In this document: piece by piece, positions 36,701 through 50,100 of the stretch
Numbering within the stretch: position 1 is the first letter of the stretch
Layout: every line of letters begins with the position of its first letter
Assembly: GCA_963855995.1 (NCBI GenBank)
Contig: OY979726.1
Coordinates: 7,664,701-7,728,700, forward strand
DNA length: 64,000 nt
Direction: 5' to 3'
Source of the DNA: Muricea muricata
Lineage: Eukaryota; Cnidaria; Anthozoa; Malacalcyonacea; Plexauridae
The notes under the pieces: model-generated
Database searches by the model: none
The model's input: the letters and a program-made list of their open reading frames with translations, nothing else
What the model was told of the DNA's origin: nothing
Position numbers and translations under genes: made by a program

Positions 36701-38330
36701 TTGAGCGCCGAAAACATGATTTCGGACATGCTAAGTTCTCCAATTTCGATTTAGAAGCTGTCTTTTACATACGCGATTTCAATATATCATTGTGCTCAAC
36801 TCGTTCTTTTTAGCACTCAAAACATCATTTTAAGCTCTAAAACGTCGCCGTGATCGATTTGAGACGGATATTTTTAGTTTGCAGTCTGAGCATGTTTTTA
36901 CGCTCAAATCGCTTGGAGAACGCCTAAAACGCGATTTTGATGATTGTAAGAACGTTTCTTTTCAGTCTCAAAGCATGTTGTAGGTTTCTCATTTCAACAT
37001 GCTATTTTGCTGATGTCGATAGTTTGAGCACCGAAAACGTGATTGAAGACTTGCTAAGTTCTCCAATTTCGATTTAGAAGCTGTCTTTTAGGTCCGCGAT
37101 TGCAATATATCATTGGGCTCAACTCGTTCATTTTAGCACTCAAAACATCATTTTAAGCTCTAAAACGTCGCCGTGATCGATTTGAGACGGATATTTTTAG
37201 TTGGCAGTCTGAGAATGTTTTTACGCTCAAATCGCTTCGAGAACGCCTAAAACGCGACTTTGATGATTGTAAGAGCGTTTCTTTTCAGTGTGAAAGCATG
37301 TTGTAGGTTTCTCATTTCAACATGCTATTTTGCTGATGTCGATAGTTTGAGCACCGAAAACGTGATTGAAGACTTGCTAAGTTCTCCAATTTCGATTTAG
37401 AAGCTGTCTTTTAGGTCCGCGATTGCAATATATCATTGGGCTCAACTCGTTCATTTTAGCACTCAAAACATCATTTTAAGCTCTAAAACGTCGCCGTGAT
37501 CGATTTGAGACGGATATTTTTAGTTGGAAGTCCGAGCATGTTTTTACGCTCAAATCGCTTCCAGAACGCCTAAAACGCGATTTTGATGATTGTAAGAGCG
37601 TTTCTTTTCAGTGTCAATGCATGTTGTAGGTTTCTCATTTCAACATGCTATTTTGCTGATGTCGATAGTTTGAGCGCCGAAAACGTGATTGCGGACTTGC
37701 TAAGTTCTCCAATTTCGATTTAGAAGCTGTTTCTTAGGTCCACGATTGCAATATATCATTGGGCTCAACTCGTTCATTTTAGCACTCAAAACATCATTTT
37801 AAGCTCTAAAACGCCGCCGTGATCGATTTGAGACGGCAATTATTGTTGGAAGTCCGAGCATTTTTTTACGCTCAAATCGCTTCGAGAACGCCTAAAACGC
37901 GATTTTGATTATTGTAAGAGCGTTTCTTTTCAGTCTCAATGCACGTTGTAGGTTTTTAATTTCAACATGCTATTTTGCTGATGTCGATAGTTTGAGCACC
38001 GAAAACATGATTTCGGACATGCTAAGTTCTCCAATTTCGATTTAGAAGCTGTCTTTTACATACGCGATTTCAATATATCATTGTGCTCAACTCGTTCTTT
38101 TTAGCACTCAAAACATCATTTTAAGCTCTAAAACGTCGCCGTGATCGATTTGAGACGGATATTTTTAGTTTGCAGTCTGAGCATGTTTTTACGCTCAAAT
38201 CGCTTGGAGAACGCCTAAAACGCGATTTTGATGATTGTAAGAACGTTTCTTTTCAGTCTCAAAGCATGTTGTAGGTTTCTCATTTCAACATGCTATTTTG
38301 CTGATGTCGATAGTTTGAGCGCCGAAAACG
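33705..38330 (+). repeat. 29-monomer higher-order unit, partial second copy
   Basis: Repeats ~24342-28960 at offset 9,363-9,364 with scattered single-base differences, for example GCCGCCATG near 36520 versus GCCGCCGTG. After about 38340 it does not continue into block B as the first copy does. It switches to a GGTCCGCGCTTGC monomer like the one near 34510. The second unit is therefore partial. Confidence 0.8.
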
Positions 38331-39023
38331 TGATTGCGGACTTGCTAAGTTCTCCAATTTCGATTTAGAAGCTGTCTTTTAGGTCCGCGCTTGCAATATA
38401 TCATTGGGCTCAACTCGTTCATTTTAGCACTCAAAACATCATTTTAAGCTCTAAAACGTCGCCGTGATCGATTTGAGACCGATATTTTTAGTTTGCAGTC
38501 CGAGCATTTTTTTACGCTCAAATCAATTCCAGAACGCCTAAAACGCGATTTTGATGATTGTAAGAACGTTTCTTTTCAGTCTCAAAGCATGTTGTAGGTT
38601 TCTCATTTCAACATGCTATTTTGCTGATGTCGATAGTTTGAGCGCCGAAAACGTGATTGCGGACTTGCTAAGTTTTCTAATTTCGATTTAGAAGCTGTCT
38701 TTTAGGTCCGCGATTGCAATATATCATTGGGCTCAACTCGTTCATTTTAGCACTCAAAACATCATTTTAAGCTCTAAAAGGTCGCCGTGATCGATTTGAG
38801 ACGGCAATTTTTAGTTGGCAGTCCGAGCATGTTTTTACGCTCAAATCGCTTCCAGAATGCCTAAAACGCGATTTTGATGATTGTAAGAGCGTTTCTTTTC
38901 AGTGTCAATGCATGTTGTAGGTTTCTCATTTCAACATGCTATTTTGCTGATGTCGATAGTTTGAGCGCCGAAAACATGATTGCGGACATGCTAAGTTCTC
39001 CAATTTCGATTTAGAAGCTGTCT

Positions 39024-40961
39024 TTTAGATACGCAATTTCAATATATCATTGTGCTCAACTCGTTCTTTTTAGCACTCAAAACATCATTTTAAGCTCTAA
39101 AACGTCGCCGTGATCGATTTGAGACGGATATTTTTAGTTTGCAGTCTGAGCATGTTTTTACGCTCAAATCGCTTCGAGAACGCCTAAAACGCGATTTTGA
39201 TGATTGTAAGAACGTTTCTTTTCAGTCTAAAAGCATGCTATAAGTTTCTCATTTCAACATGCTATTTTGCTGATGTCGATAGTTTGAGCGCTGAAAACGT
39301 GACTGCGGACTTGCTAAGTTCTCCAATTTCGATTTAGAAGCTGTCTTTTAGGTCCGCGATTGCAATATATCATTGGGCTCAACTCGTTCATTTTAGCACT
39401 CAAAACATCATTTTAAGCTCTAAAACGTCGCCGTGATCGATTTGAGACCGATATTTTTAGTTTGCAGTCCGAGCATTTTTTTACGCTCAAATCAATTCGA
39501 GAACGCCTAAAACGCGACTTTGATGATTGTAAGAGCGTTTCTTTTCAGTGTGAAAGCATGTTGTAGGTTTCTCATTTCAACATGCTATTTTGCTGATGTC
39601 GATAGTTTGAGCGCCGAAAACATGATTGCGGACATGCTAAGTTCTCCAATTTCGATTTAGAAGCTGTCTTTTAGATACGCAATTTCAATATATCATTGTG
39701 CTCAACTCGTTCTTTTTAGCACTCAAAACATCATTTTAAGCTCTAAAACGTCGCCGTGATCGATTTGAGACGGATATTTTTAGTTTGCAGTCTGAGCATG
39801 TTTTTACGCTCAAATCGCTTCGAGAACGCCTAAAACGCGATTTTGATGATTGTAAGAACGTTTCTTTTCAGTCTAAAAGCATGCTATAAGTTTCTCATTT
39901 CAACATGCTATTTTGCTGATGTCGATAGTTTGAGCGCTGAAAACGTGACTGCGGACTTGCTAAGTTCTCCAATTTCGATTTAGAAGCTGTCTTTTAGGTC
40001 CGCGATTGCAATATATCATTGGGCTCAACTCGTTCATTTTAGCACTCAAAACATCATTTTAAGCTCTAAAACGTCGCCGTGATCGATTTGAGACCGATAT
40101 TTTTAGTTTGCAGTCCGAGCATTTTTTTACGCTCAAATCAATTCGAGAACGCCTAAAACGCGACTTTGATGATTGTAAGAGCGTTTCTTTTCAGTGTGAA
40201 AGCATGTTGTAGGTTTCTCATTTCAACATGCTATTTTGCTGATGTCGATAGTTTGAGCGCCGAAAACATGATTGCGGACATGCTAAGCTCTCCAATTTCG
40301 ATTTAGAAGCTGTCTTTTAGATACGCAATTTCAATAAATCATTGTGCTCAACTCGTTCTTTTTAGCACTCAAAACATCATTTTAAGCTCTAAAACGTCGC
40401 CGTGATCGATTTGAGACGGATATTTTTAGTTTGCAGTCTGAGCATGTTTTTACGCTCAAATCGCTTCGAGAACGCCTAAAACGCGATTTTGATGATTGTA
40501 AGAACGTTTCTTTTCAGTCTAAAAGCATGCTATAAGTTTCTCATTTCAACATGCTATTTTGCTGATGTCGATAGTTTGAGCGCTGAAAACGTGACTGCGG
40601 ACTTGCTAAGTTCTCCAATTTCGATTTAGAAGCTGTCTTTTAGGTCCGCGATTGCAATATATCATTGGGCTCAACTCGTTCATTTTAGCACTCAAAACAT
40701 CATTTTAAGCTCTAAAACGTCGCCGTGATCGATTTGAGACCGATATTTTTAGTTTGCAGTCCGAGCATTTTTTTACGCTCAAATCAATTCGAGAACGCCT
40801 AAAACGCGACTTTGATGATTGTAAGAGCGTTTCTTTTCAGTGTGAAAGCATGTTGTAGGTTTCTCATTTCAACATGCTATTTTGCTGATGTCGATAGTTT
40901 GAGCACCGAAAACGTGATTGAAGACTTGCTAAGTTCTCCAATTTCGATTTAGAAGCTGTCT
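39024..40961 (+). repeat. Three tandem copies of a 646-bp dimer
   Basis: Phase bases of the AGATACGCAATTTC monomer occur at 39027, 39673 and 40319, exactly 646 apart. Each is followed by a GGTCCGCG monomer carrying GAGACCGATATT and GCGACTTTGATG. The GTGACTGCGG variant recurs at about 39300, 39946 and 40592. Copies are close to identical, with single changes such as AATAAATC near 40334. The last dimer ends with a different allele (GAGCACCG ... GATTGAAGAC). Confidence 0.85.
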
Positions 40962-42898
40962 TTTAGGTCCGCGATTGCAATATATCATTGGGCTCAACTC
41001 GTTCATTTTAGCGCTCAAAACATCATTTTAAGCTCTAAAACGTCGCCGTGATCGATTTGAGACGGATATTTTTAGTTGGAAGTCCGAGCATGTTTTTACG
41101 CTCAAATCGCTTCCAGAACGCCTAAAACGCGATTTTGATGATTGTAAGAGCGTTTCTTTTCAGTGTCAATGCATGTTGTAGGTTTCTCATTTCAACATGC
41201 TATTTTGCTGATGTCGATAGTTTGAGCGCCGAAAACGTGATTGCGGACTTGCTAAGTTCTCCAATTTCGATTTAGAAGCTGTTTCTTAGGTCCACGATTG
41301 CAATATATCATTGGGCTCAACTCGTTCATTTTAGCACTCAAAACATCATTTTAAGCTCTAAAACGCCGCCGTGATCGATTTGAGACGGCAATTATTGTTG
41401 GAAGTCCGAGCATTTTTTTACGCTCAAATCGCTTCGAGAACGCCTAAAACGCGATTTTGATTATTGTAAGAGCGTTTCTTTTCAGTCTCAATGCACGTTG
41501 TAGGTTTCTAATTTCAACATGCTATTTTGCTGATGTCGATAGTTTGAGCGCCGAAAACATGATTTCGGACATGCTAAGTTCTCCAATTTCGATTTAGAAG
41601 CTGTTTCTTAGGTCCACGATTGCAATATATCATTGGGCTCAACTCGTTCATTTTAGCACTCAAAACATCATTTTAAGCTCTAAAACGTCGCCGTGATCGA
41701 TTTGAGACGGATATTTTTAGTTGGAAGTCCGAGCATGTTTTTACGCTCAAATCGCTTCCAGAACGCCTAAAACGCGATTTTGATGATTGTAAGAGCGTTT
41801 CTTTTCAGTCTCAATGCACGTTGTAGGTTTCTAATTTCAACATGCTATTTTGCTGATGTCGATAGTTTGAGCACCGAAAACATGATTTCGGACATGCTAA
41901 GTTCTCCAATTTCGATTTAGAAGCTGTCTTTTACATACGCGATTTCAATATATCATTGTGCTCAACTCGTTCTTTTTAGCACTCAAAACATCATTTTAAG
42001 CTCTAAAACGTCGCCGTGATCGATTTGAGACGGATATTTTTAGTTTGCAGTCTGAGCATGTTTTTACGCTCAAATCGCTTGGAGAACGCCTAAAACGCGA
42101 TTTTGATGATTGTAAGAACGTTTCTTTTCAGTGTCAAAGCATGTTGTAGGTTTCTCATTTCAACATGCTATTTTGCTGATGTCGATAGTTTGAGCGCCGA
42201 AAACGTGATTGCGGACTTGCTAAGTTCTCCAATTTCGATTTAGAAGCTGTCTTTTAGGTCCGCGCTTGCAATATATCAATTGGCTCAACTCGTTCATTTT
42301 AGCACTCAAAACATCATTTTAAGCTCTAAAACGTCGCCGTGATCGATTTGAGACCGATATTTTTAGTTTGCAGTCCGAGCATTTTTTTACGCTCAAATCA
42401 ATTCCAGAACGCCTAAAACGCGATTTTGATGATTGTAAGAACGTTTCTTTTCAGTCTCAAAGCATGTTGTAGGTTTCTCATTTCAACATGCTATTTTGCT
42501 GATGTCGATAGTTTGAGCGCCGAAAACGTGATTGCGGACTTGCTAAGTTTTCTAATTTCGATTTAGAAGCTGTCTTTTAGGTCCGCGATTGCAATATATC
42601 ATTGGGCTCAACTCGTTCATTTTAGCACTCAAAACATCATTTTAAGCTCTAAAAGGTCGCCGTGATCGATTTGAGACGGCAATTTTTAGTTGGCAGTCCG
42701 AACATGTTTTTACGCTCAAATCGCTTCCAGAATGCCTAAAACGCGATTTTGATGATTGTAAGAGCGTTTCTTTTCAGTGTCAATGCATGTTGTAGGTTTC
42801 TCATTTCAACATGCTATTTTGCTGATGTCGATAGTTTGAGCGCCGAAAACATGATTGCGGACATGCTAAGTTCTCCAATTTCGATTTAGAAGCTGTCT

Positions 42899-44190
42899 TT
42901 TAGATACGCAATTTCAATATATCATTGTGCTCAACTCGTTCTTTTTAGCACTCAAAACATCATTTTAAGCTCTAAAACGTCGCCGTGATCGATTTGAGAC
43001 GGATATTTTTAGTTTGCAGTCTGAGCATGTTTTTACGCTCAAATCGCTTCGAGAACGCCTAAAACGCGATTTTGATGATTGTAAGAACGTTTCTTTTCAG
43101 TCTAAAAGCATGCTATAAGTTTCTCATTTCAACATGCTATTTTGCTGATGTCGATAGTTTGAGCGCTGAAAACGTGACTGCGGACTTGCTAAGTTCTCCA
43201 ATTTCGATTTAGAAGCTGTCTTTTAGGTCCGCGATTGCAATATATCATTGGGCTCAACTCGTTCATTTTAGCACTCAAAACATCATTTTAAGCTCTAAAA
43301 CGTCGCCGTGATCGATTTGAGACCGATATTTTTAGTTTGCAGTCCGAGCATTTTTTTACGCTCAAATCAATTCGAGAACGCCTAAAACGCGACTTTGATG
43401 ATTGTAAGAGCGTTTCTTTTCAGTGTGAAAGCATGTTGTAGGTTTCTCATTTCAACATGCTATTTTGCTGATGTCGATAGTTTGAGCGCCGAAAACATGA
43501 TTGCGGACATGCTAAGTTCTCCAATTTCGATTTAGAAGCTGTCTTTTAGATACGCAATTTCAATATATCATTGTGCTCAACTCGTTCTTTTTAGCACTCA
43601 AAACATCATTTTAAGCTCTAAAACGTCGCCGTGATCGATTTGAGACGGATATTTTTAGTTTGCAGTCTGAGCATGTTTTTACGCTCAAATCGCTTCGAGA
43701 ACGCCTAAAACGCGATTTTGATGATTGTAAGAACGTTTCTTTTCAGTCTAAAAGCATGCTATAAGTTTCTCATTTCAACATGCTATTTTGCTGATGTCGA
43801 TAGTTTGAGCGCTGAAAACGTGACTGCGGACTTGCTAAGTTCTCCAATTTCGATTTAGAAGCTGTCTTTTAGGTCCGCGATTGCAATATATCATTGGGCT
43901 CAACTCGTTCATTTTAGCACTCAAAACATCATTTTAAGCTCTAAAACGTCGCCGTGATCGATTTGAGACCGATATTTTTAGTTTGCAGTCCGAGCATTTT
44001 TTTACGCTCAAATCAATTCGAGAACGCCTAAAACGCGACTTTGATGATTGTAAGAGCGTTTCTTTTCAGTGTGAAAGCATGTTGTAGGTTTCTCATTTCA
44101 ACATGCTATTTTGCTGATGTCGATAGTTTGAGCACCGAAAACTTGATTGAAGACTTGCTAAGTTCTCCAATTTCGATTTAGAAGCTGTCT
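42899..44190 (+). repeat. Two tandem copies of the same 646-bp dimer
   Basis: The dimer of 39024-40961 recurs here with phase bases at 42902, 43548 and 44194, but in two copies instead of three. The flanking context is shared: the AAAAGGTCGCCG variant lies at 38778 and 42653. The surrounding ~3.9-kb region was therefore duplicated and the dimer number then changed. Confidence 0.85.
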
Positions 44191-47100
44191 TTTAGGTCCG
44201 CGATTGCAATATATCATTGGGCTCAACTCGTTCATTTTAGCGCTCAAAACATCATTTTAAGCTCTAAAACGTCGCCGTGATCGATTTGAGACGGATATTT
44301 TTAGTTGGAAGTCCGAGCATGTTTTTACGCTCAAATCGCTTCCAGAACGCCTAAAACGCGATTTTGATGATTGTAAGAGCGTTTCTTTTCAGTGTCAATG
44401 CATGTTGTAGGTTTCTCATTTCAACATGCTATTTTGCTGATGTCGATAGTTTGAGCGCCGAAAACGTGATTGCGGACTTGCTAAGTTCTCCAATTTCGAT
44501 TTAGAAGCTGTTTCTTAGGTCCACGATTGCAATATATCATTGGGCTCAACTCGTTCATTTTAGCACTCAAAACATCATTTTAAGCTCTAAAACGCCGCCG
44601 TGATCGATTTGAGACGGCAATTATTGTTGGAAGTCCGAGCATTTTTTTACGCTCAAATCGCTTCGAGAACGCCTAAAACGCGATTTTGATTATTGTAAGA
44701 GCGTTTCTTTTCAGTCTCAATGCACGTTGTAGGTTTCTAATTTCAACATGCTATTTTGCTGATGTCGATAGTTTGAGCGCCGAAAACATGATTTCGGACA
44801 TGCTAAGTTCTCCAATTTCGATTTAGAAGCTGTCTTTTACATACGCGATTTCAATATATCATTGTGCTCAACTCGTTCTTTTTAGCACTCAAAACATCAT
44901 TTTAAGCTCTAAAACGTCGCCGTGATCGATTTGAGACGGATATTTTTAGTTTGCAGTCTGAGCATGTTTTTACGCTCAAATCGCTTCGAGAACGCCTAAA
45001 ACGCGATTTTGATGATTGTAAGAACGTTTCTTTTCAGTCTAAAAGCATGCTATAAGTTTCTCATTTCAACATGCTATTTTGCTGATGTCGATAGTTTGAG
45101 CGCTGAAAACGAGACTGCGGACTTGCTAAGTTCTCCAATTTCGATTTAGAAGCTGTCTTTTAGGTCCGCGATTGCAATATATCATTGGGCTCAACTCGTT
45201 CATTTTAGCACTCAAAACATCATTTTAAGCTCTAAAACGTCGCCGTGATCGATTTGAGACCGATATTTTTAGTTTGCAGTCCGAGCATTTTTTTACGCTC
45301 AAATCAATTCCAGAACGCCTAAAACGCGATTTTGATGATTGTAAGAACGTTTCTTTTCAGTCTCAAAGCATGTTGTAGGTTTCTCATTTCAACATGCTAT
45401 TTTGCTGATGTCGATAGTTTGAGCGCCGAAAACGTGATTGCGGACTTGCTAAGTTTTCTAATTTCGATTTAGAAGCTGTCTTTTAGGTCCGCGATTGCAA
45501 TATATCATTGGGCTCAACTCGTTCATTTTAGCACTCAAAACATCATTTTAAGCTCTAAAAGGTCGCCGTGATCGATTTGAGACGGCAATTTTTAGTTGGC
45601 AGTCCGAGCATGTTTTTACGCTCAAATCGCTTCCAGAATGCCTAAAACGCGATTTTGATGATTGTAAGAGCGTTTCTTTTCAGTGTCAATGCATGTTGTA
45701 GGTTTCTCATTTCAACATGCTATTTTGCTGATGTCGATAGTTTGAGCGCCGAAAACATGATTGCGGACATGCTAAGTTCTCCAATTTCGATTTAGAAGCT
45801 GTCTTTTAGATACGCAATTTCAATATATCATTGTGCTCAACTCGTTCTTTTTAGCACTCAAAACATCATTTTAAGCTCTAAAACGTCGCCGTGATCGATT
45901 TGAGACGGATATTTTTAGTTTGCAGTCTGAGCATGTTTTTACGCTCAAATCGCTTCGAGAACGCCTAAAACGCGATTTTGATGATTGTAAGAACGTTTCT
46001 TTTCAGTCTAAAAGCATGCTATAAGTTTCTCATTTCAACATGCTATTTTGCTGACGTCGATAGTTTGAGCGCTGAAAACGTGACTGCGGACTTGCTAAGT
46101 TCTCCAATTTCGATTTAGAAGCTGTCTTTTAGGTCCGCGATTGCAATATATCATTGGGCTCAACTCGTACTTTTTAGCACTCAAAACATCATTTTAAGCT
46201 CTAAAACGTCGCCGTGATCGATTTGAGACCGATATTTTTAGTTTGCAGTCCGAGCATTTTTTTACGCTCAAATCAATTCCAGAACGCCTAAAACGCGATT
46301 TTGATGATTGTAAGAACGTTTCTTTTCAGTCTCAAAGCATGTTGTAGGTTTCTCATTTCAACATGCTATTTTGCTGATGTCGATAGTTTGAGCGCCGAAA
46401 ACGTGATTGCGGACTTGCTAAGTTTTCTAATTTCGATTTAGAAGCTGTCTTTTAGGTCCGCGATTGCAATATATCATTGGGCTCAACTCGTTCATTTTAG
46501 CACTCAAAACATCATTTTAAGCTCTAAAACGTCGCCGTGATCGATTTGAGACGGCAATTTTTAGTTGGCAGTCCGAGCATGTTTTTACGCTCAAATCGCT
46601 TCCAGAATGCCTAAAACGCGATTTTGATGATTGTAAGAGCGTTTCTTTTCAGTGTCAATGCATGTTGTAGGTTTCTCATTTCAACATGCTATTTTGCTGA
46701 TGTCGATAGTTTGAGCGCCGAAAACATGATTGCGGACATGCTAAGTTCTCCAATTTCGATTTAGAAGCTGTCTTTTAGATACGCAATTTCAATATATCAT
46801 TGTGCTCAACTCGTTCTTTTTAGCACTCAAAACATCATTTTAAGCTCTAAAACGTCGCCGTGATCGATTTGAGACGGATATTTTTAGTTTGGAGTCTGAG
46901 CATGTTTTTACGCTCAAATCGCTTCGAGAACGCCTAAAACGCGACTTTGATGATTGTAAGAGCGTTTCTTTTCAGTGTCAAAGAATGTTGTAGGTTTCTC
47001 ATTTCAACATGCTATTTTGCTGATGTCGATAGTTTGAGCGCCGAAAACATGATTGCGGACATGCTAAGTTCTCCAATTTCGATTTAGAAGCTGTCTTTTA

Positions 47101-50100
47101 GATACGCAATTTCAATATATCATTGTGCTCAACTCGTTCTTTTTAGCACTCAAAACATCATTTTAAGCTCTAAAACGTCGCCGTGATCGATTTGAGACGG
47201 ATATTTTTAGTTTGCAGTCTGAGCATGTTTTTACGCTCAAATCGCTTCGAGAACGCCTAAAACGCGATTTTGATGATTGTAAGAACGTTTCTTTTCAGTC
47301 TCAAAGCATGTTGTAGGTTTCTCATTTCAACATGCTATTTTGCTGATGTCGATAGTTTGAGCGCCGAAAACGTGATTGCGGACTTGCTAAGTTCTCCAAT
47401 TTCGATTTAGAAGCTGTCTTTTAGGTCCGCGCTTGCAATATATCATTGGGCTCAACTCGTTCATTTTAGCACTCAAAACATCATTTTAAGCTCTAAAACG
47501 TCGCCGTGATCGATTTGAGACCGATATTTTTAGTTTGCAGTCCGAGCATTTTTTTACGCTCAAATCAATTCCAGAACGCCTAAAACGCGATTTTGATGAT
47601 TGTAAGAACGTTTCTTTTCAGTCTCAAAGCATGTTGTAGGTTTCTCATTTCAACATGCTATTTTGCTGATGTCGATAGTTTGAGCGCCGAAAACGTGATT
47701 GCGGACTTGCTAAGTTTTCTAATTTCGATTTAGAAGCTGTCTTTTAGGTCCGCGATTGCAATATATCATTGGGCTCAACTCGTTCATTTTAGCACTCAAA
47801 ACATCATTTTAAGCTCTAAAACGTCGCCGTGATCGATTTGAGACGGCAATTTTTAGTTGGCAGTCCGAGCATGTTTTTACGCTCAAATCGCTTCCAGAAT
47901 GCCTAAAACGCGATTTTGATGATTGTAAGAGCGTTTCTTTTCAGTGTCAATGCATGTTGTAGGTTTCTCATTTCAACATGCTATTTTGCTGATGTCGATA
48001 GTTTGAGCACCGAAAACATGATTGCGGACATGCTAAGTTCTCCAATTTCGATTTAGAAGCTGTCTTTTAGATACGCAATTTCAATATATCATTGTGCTCA
48101 ACTCGTTCTTTTTAGCACTCAAAACATCATTTTAAGCTCTAAAACGTCGCCGTGATCGATTTGAGACGGATATTTTTAGTTTGGAGTCTGAGCATGTTTT
48201 TACGCTCAAATCGCTTCGAGAACGCCTAAAACGCGACTTTGATGATTGTAAGAGCGTTTCTTTTCAGTGTCAAAGAATGTTGTAGGTTTCTCATTTCAAC
48301 ATGCTATTTTGCTGATGTCGATAGTTTGAGCACCGAAAACGTGATTGAAGACTTGCTAAGTTCTCCAATTTCGATTTAGAAGCTGTCTTTTAGGTCCGCG
48401 ATTGCAATATATCATTGGGCTCAACTCGTTCATTTTAGCACTCAAAACATCATTTTAAGCTCTAAAACGTCGCCGTGATCGATTTGAGACGGATATTTTT
48501 AGTTGGAAGTCCGAGCATGTTTTTATGCTCAAATCGCTTCCAGAACGCCTAAAACGCGATTTTGATGATTGTAAGAGCGTTTCTTTTCAGTGTCAATGCA
48601 TGTTGTAGGTTTCTCATTTCAACATGCTATTTTGCTGATGTCGATAGTTTGAGCGCCGAAAACGTGATTGCGGACTTGCTAAGTTCTCCAATTTCGATTT
48701 AGAAGCTGTTTCTTAGGTCCACGATTGCAATATATCATTGGGCTCAACTCGTTCATTTTAGCACTCAAAACATCATTTTAAGCTCTAAAACGTCGCCGTG
48801 ATCGATTTGAGACGGCAATTATTGTTGGAAGTCCGAGCATTTTTTTACGCTCAAATCGCTTCGAGAACGCCTAAAACGCGATTTTGATGATTGTAAGAAC
48901 GTTTCTTTTCAGTCTCAAAGCATGTTGTAGGTTTCTCATTTCAACATGCTATTTTGCTGATGTCGATAGTTTGAGCGCCGAAAACGTGATTGCGGACTTG
49001 CTAAGTTCTCCAATTTCGATTTAGAAGCTGTCTTTTAGGTCCGCGCTTGCAATATATCATTGGGCTCAACTCGTTCATTTTAGCACTCAAAACATCATTT
49101 TAAGCTCTAAAACGTCGCCGTGATCGATTTGAGACGGCAATTGTTAGTAGGCAGTCTGAGCATGTTTTTACGCTCAAATCACTTCCAGAACGCCTAAAAC
49201 GCGATTTTGATGACTGTAAGAGCGTTTCTTTTTATTGTCAAAGCATGTTGTAGGTTTCAAATTTCAACATTCTATTTTGCTGATGTCGATAGTTTGAGCG
49301 CCGAAAACATGATTGCGGAATTCCTATAAGTTCTACAATTTCGATTTAGAAGCTGTCTTTTAGGTACGCAATTGCAATATATTATTGTGCTCAACTCGTT
49401 CATTTTAGCACTCAAAACATCATTTTAAGCTCTAAAACGTCGCCGTGATCGATTTGAGACGGATGTTTTTAGTTGGCAGTCCTAGCATGTTTTTACGCTC
49501 AAATCGCTTCCAGAACGCCTAAAACGTGATTTTGATGATTGTAAGAGCGTTTCTTTTCAGTGTCAAAGCATGTTGTTGGTTTCTCATTTCAACATGCTAT
49601 TTTGCCGATGTCGATAGTTTGAGCGCCGAAAACGTGATTACGGACTTGCTAAGTTCTCCAATTTCGATTTAGAAGCTGTCTTTTAGGTCCGCGATTGCAA
49701 TATATCATTGGGCTCAACTCGTTCATTTTAGCACTCAAAATATCATTTTAAGCTCTAAAACGTCGCCGTGATCGATTTGAGACGGCAATTATTGTTGGCA
49801 GTCGGAGCATTTTTTTACGCTCAAATCGCTTCGAGAACGCCTAAAACGCGATTTTGATTATTGTAAGAGCGTTTCTTTTCAGTCTCAATGCACGTTGTAG
49901 GTTTCTAATTTCAACATGCTATTTTGCTGATGTCGATAGTTTGAGCGCCGAGAACATGATTGCGGACATGCTAAGTTCTCCAATTTCGATTTAGAAGCTG
50001 TCTTTTAGATACGCGATTGCTATATATCATTGTGCTCAACTCGTTCTTTTTAGCACTCAAAACATCATTTTAAGCTCTAAAACGTCGCCGTGATCGATTT

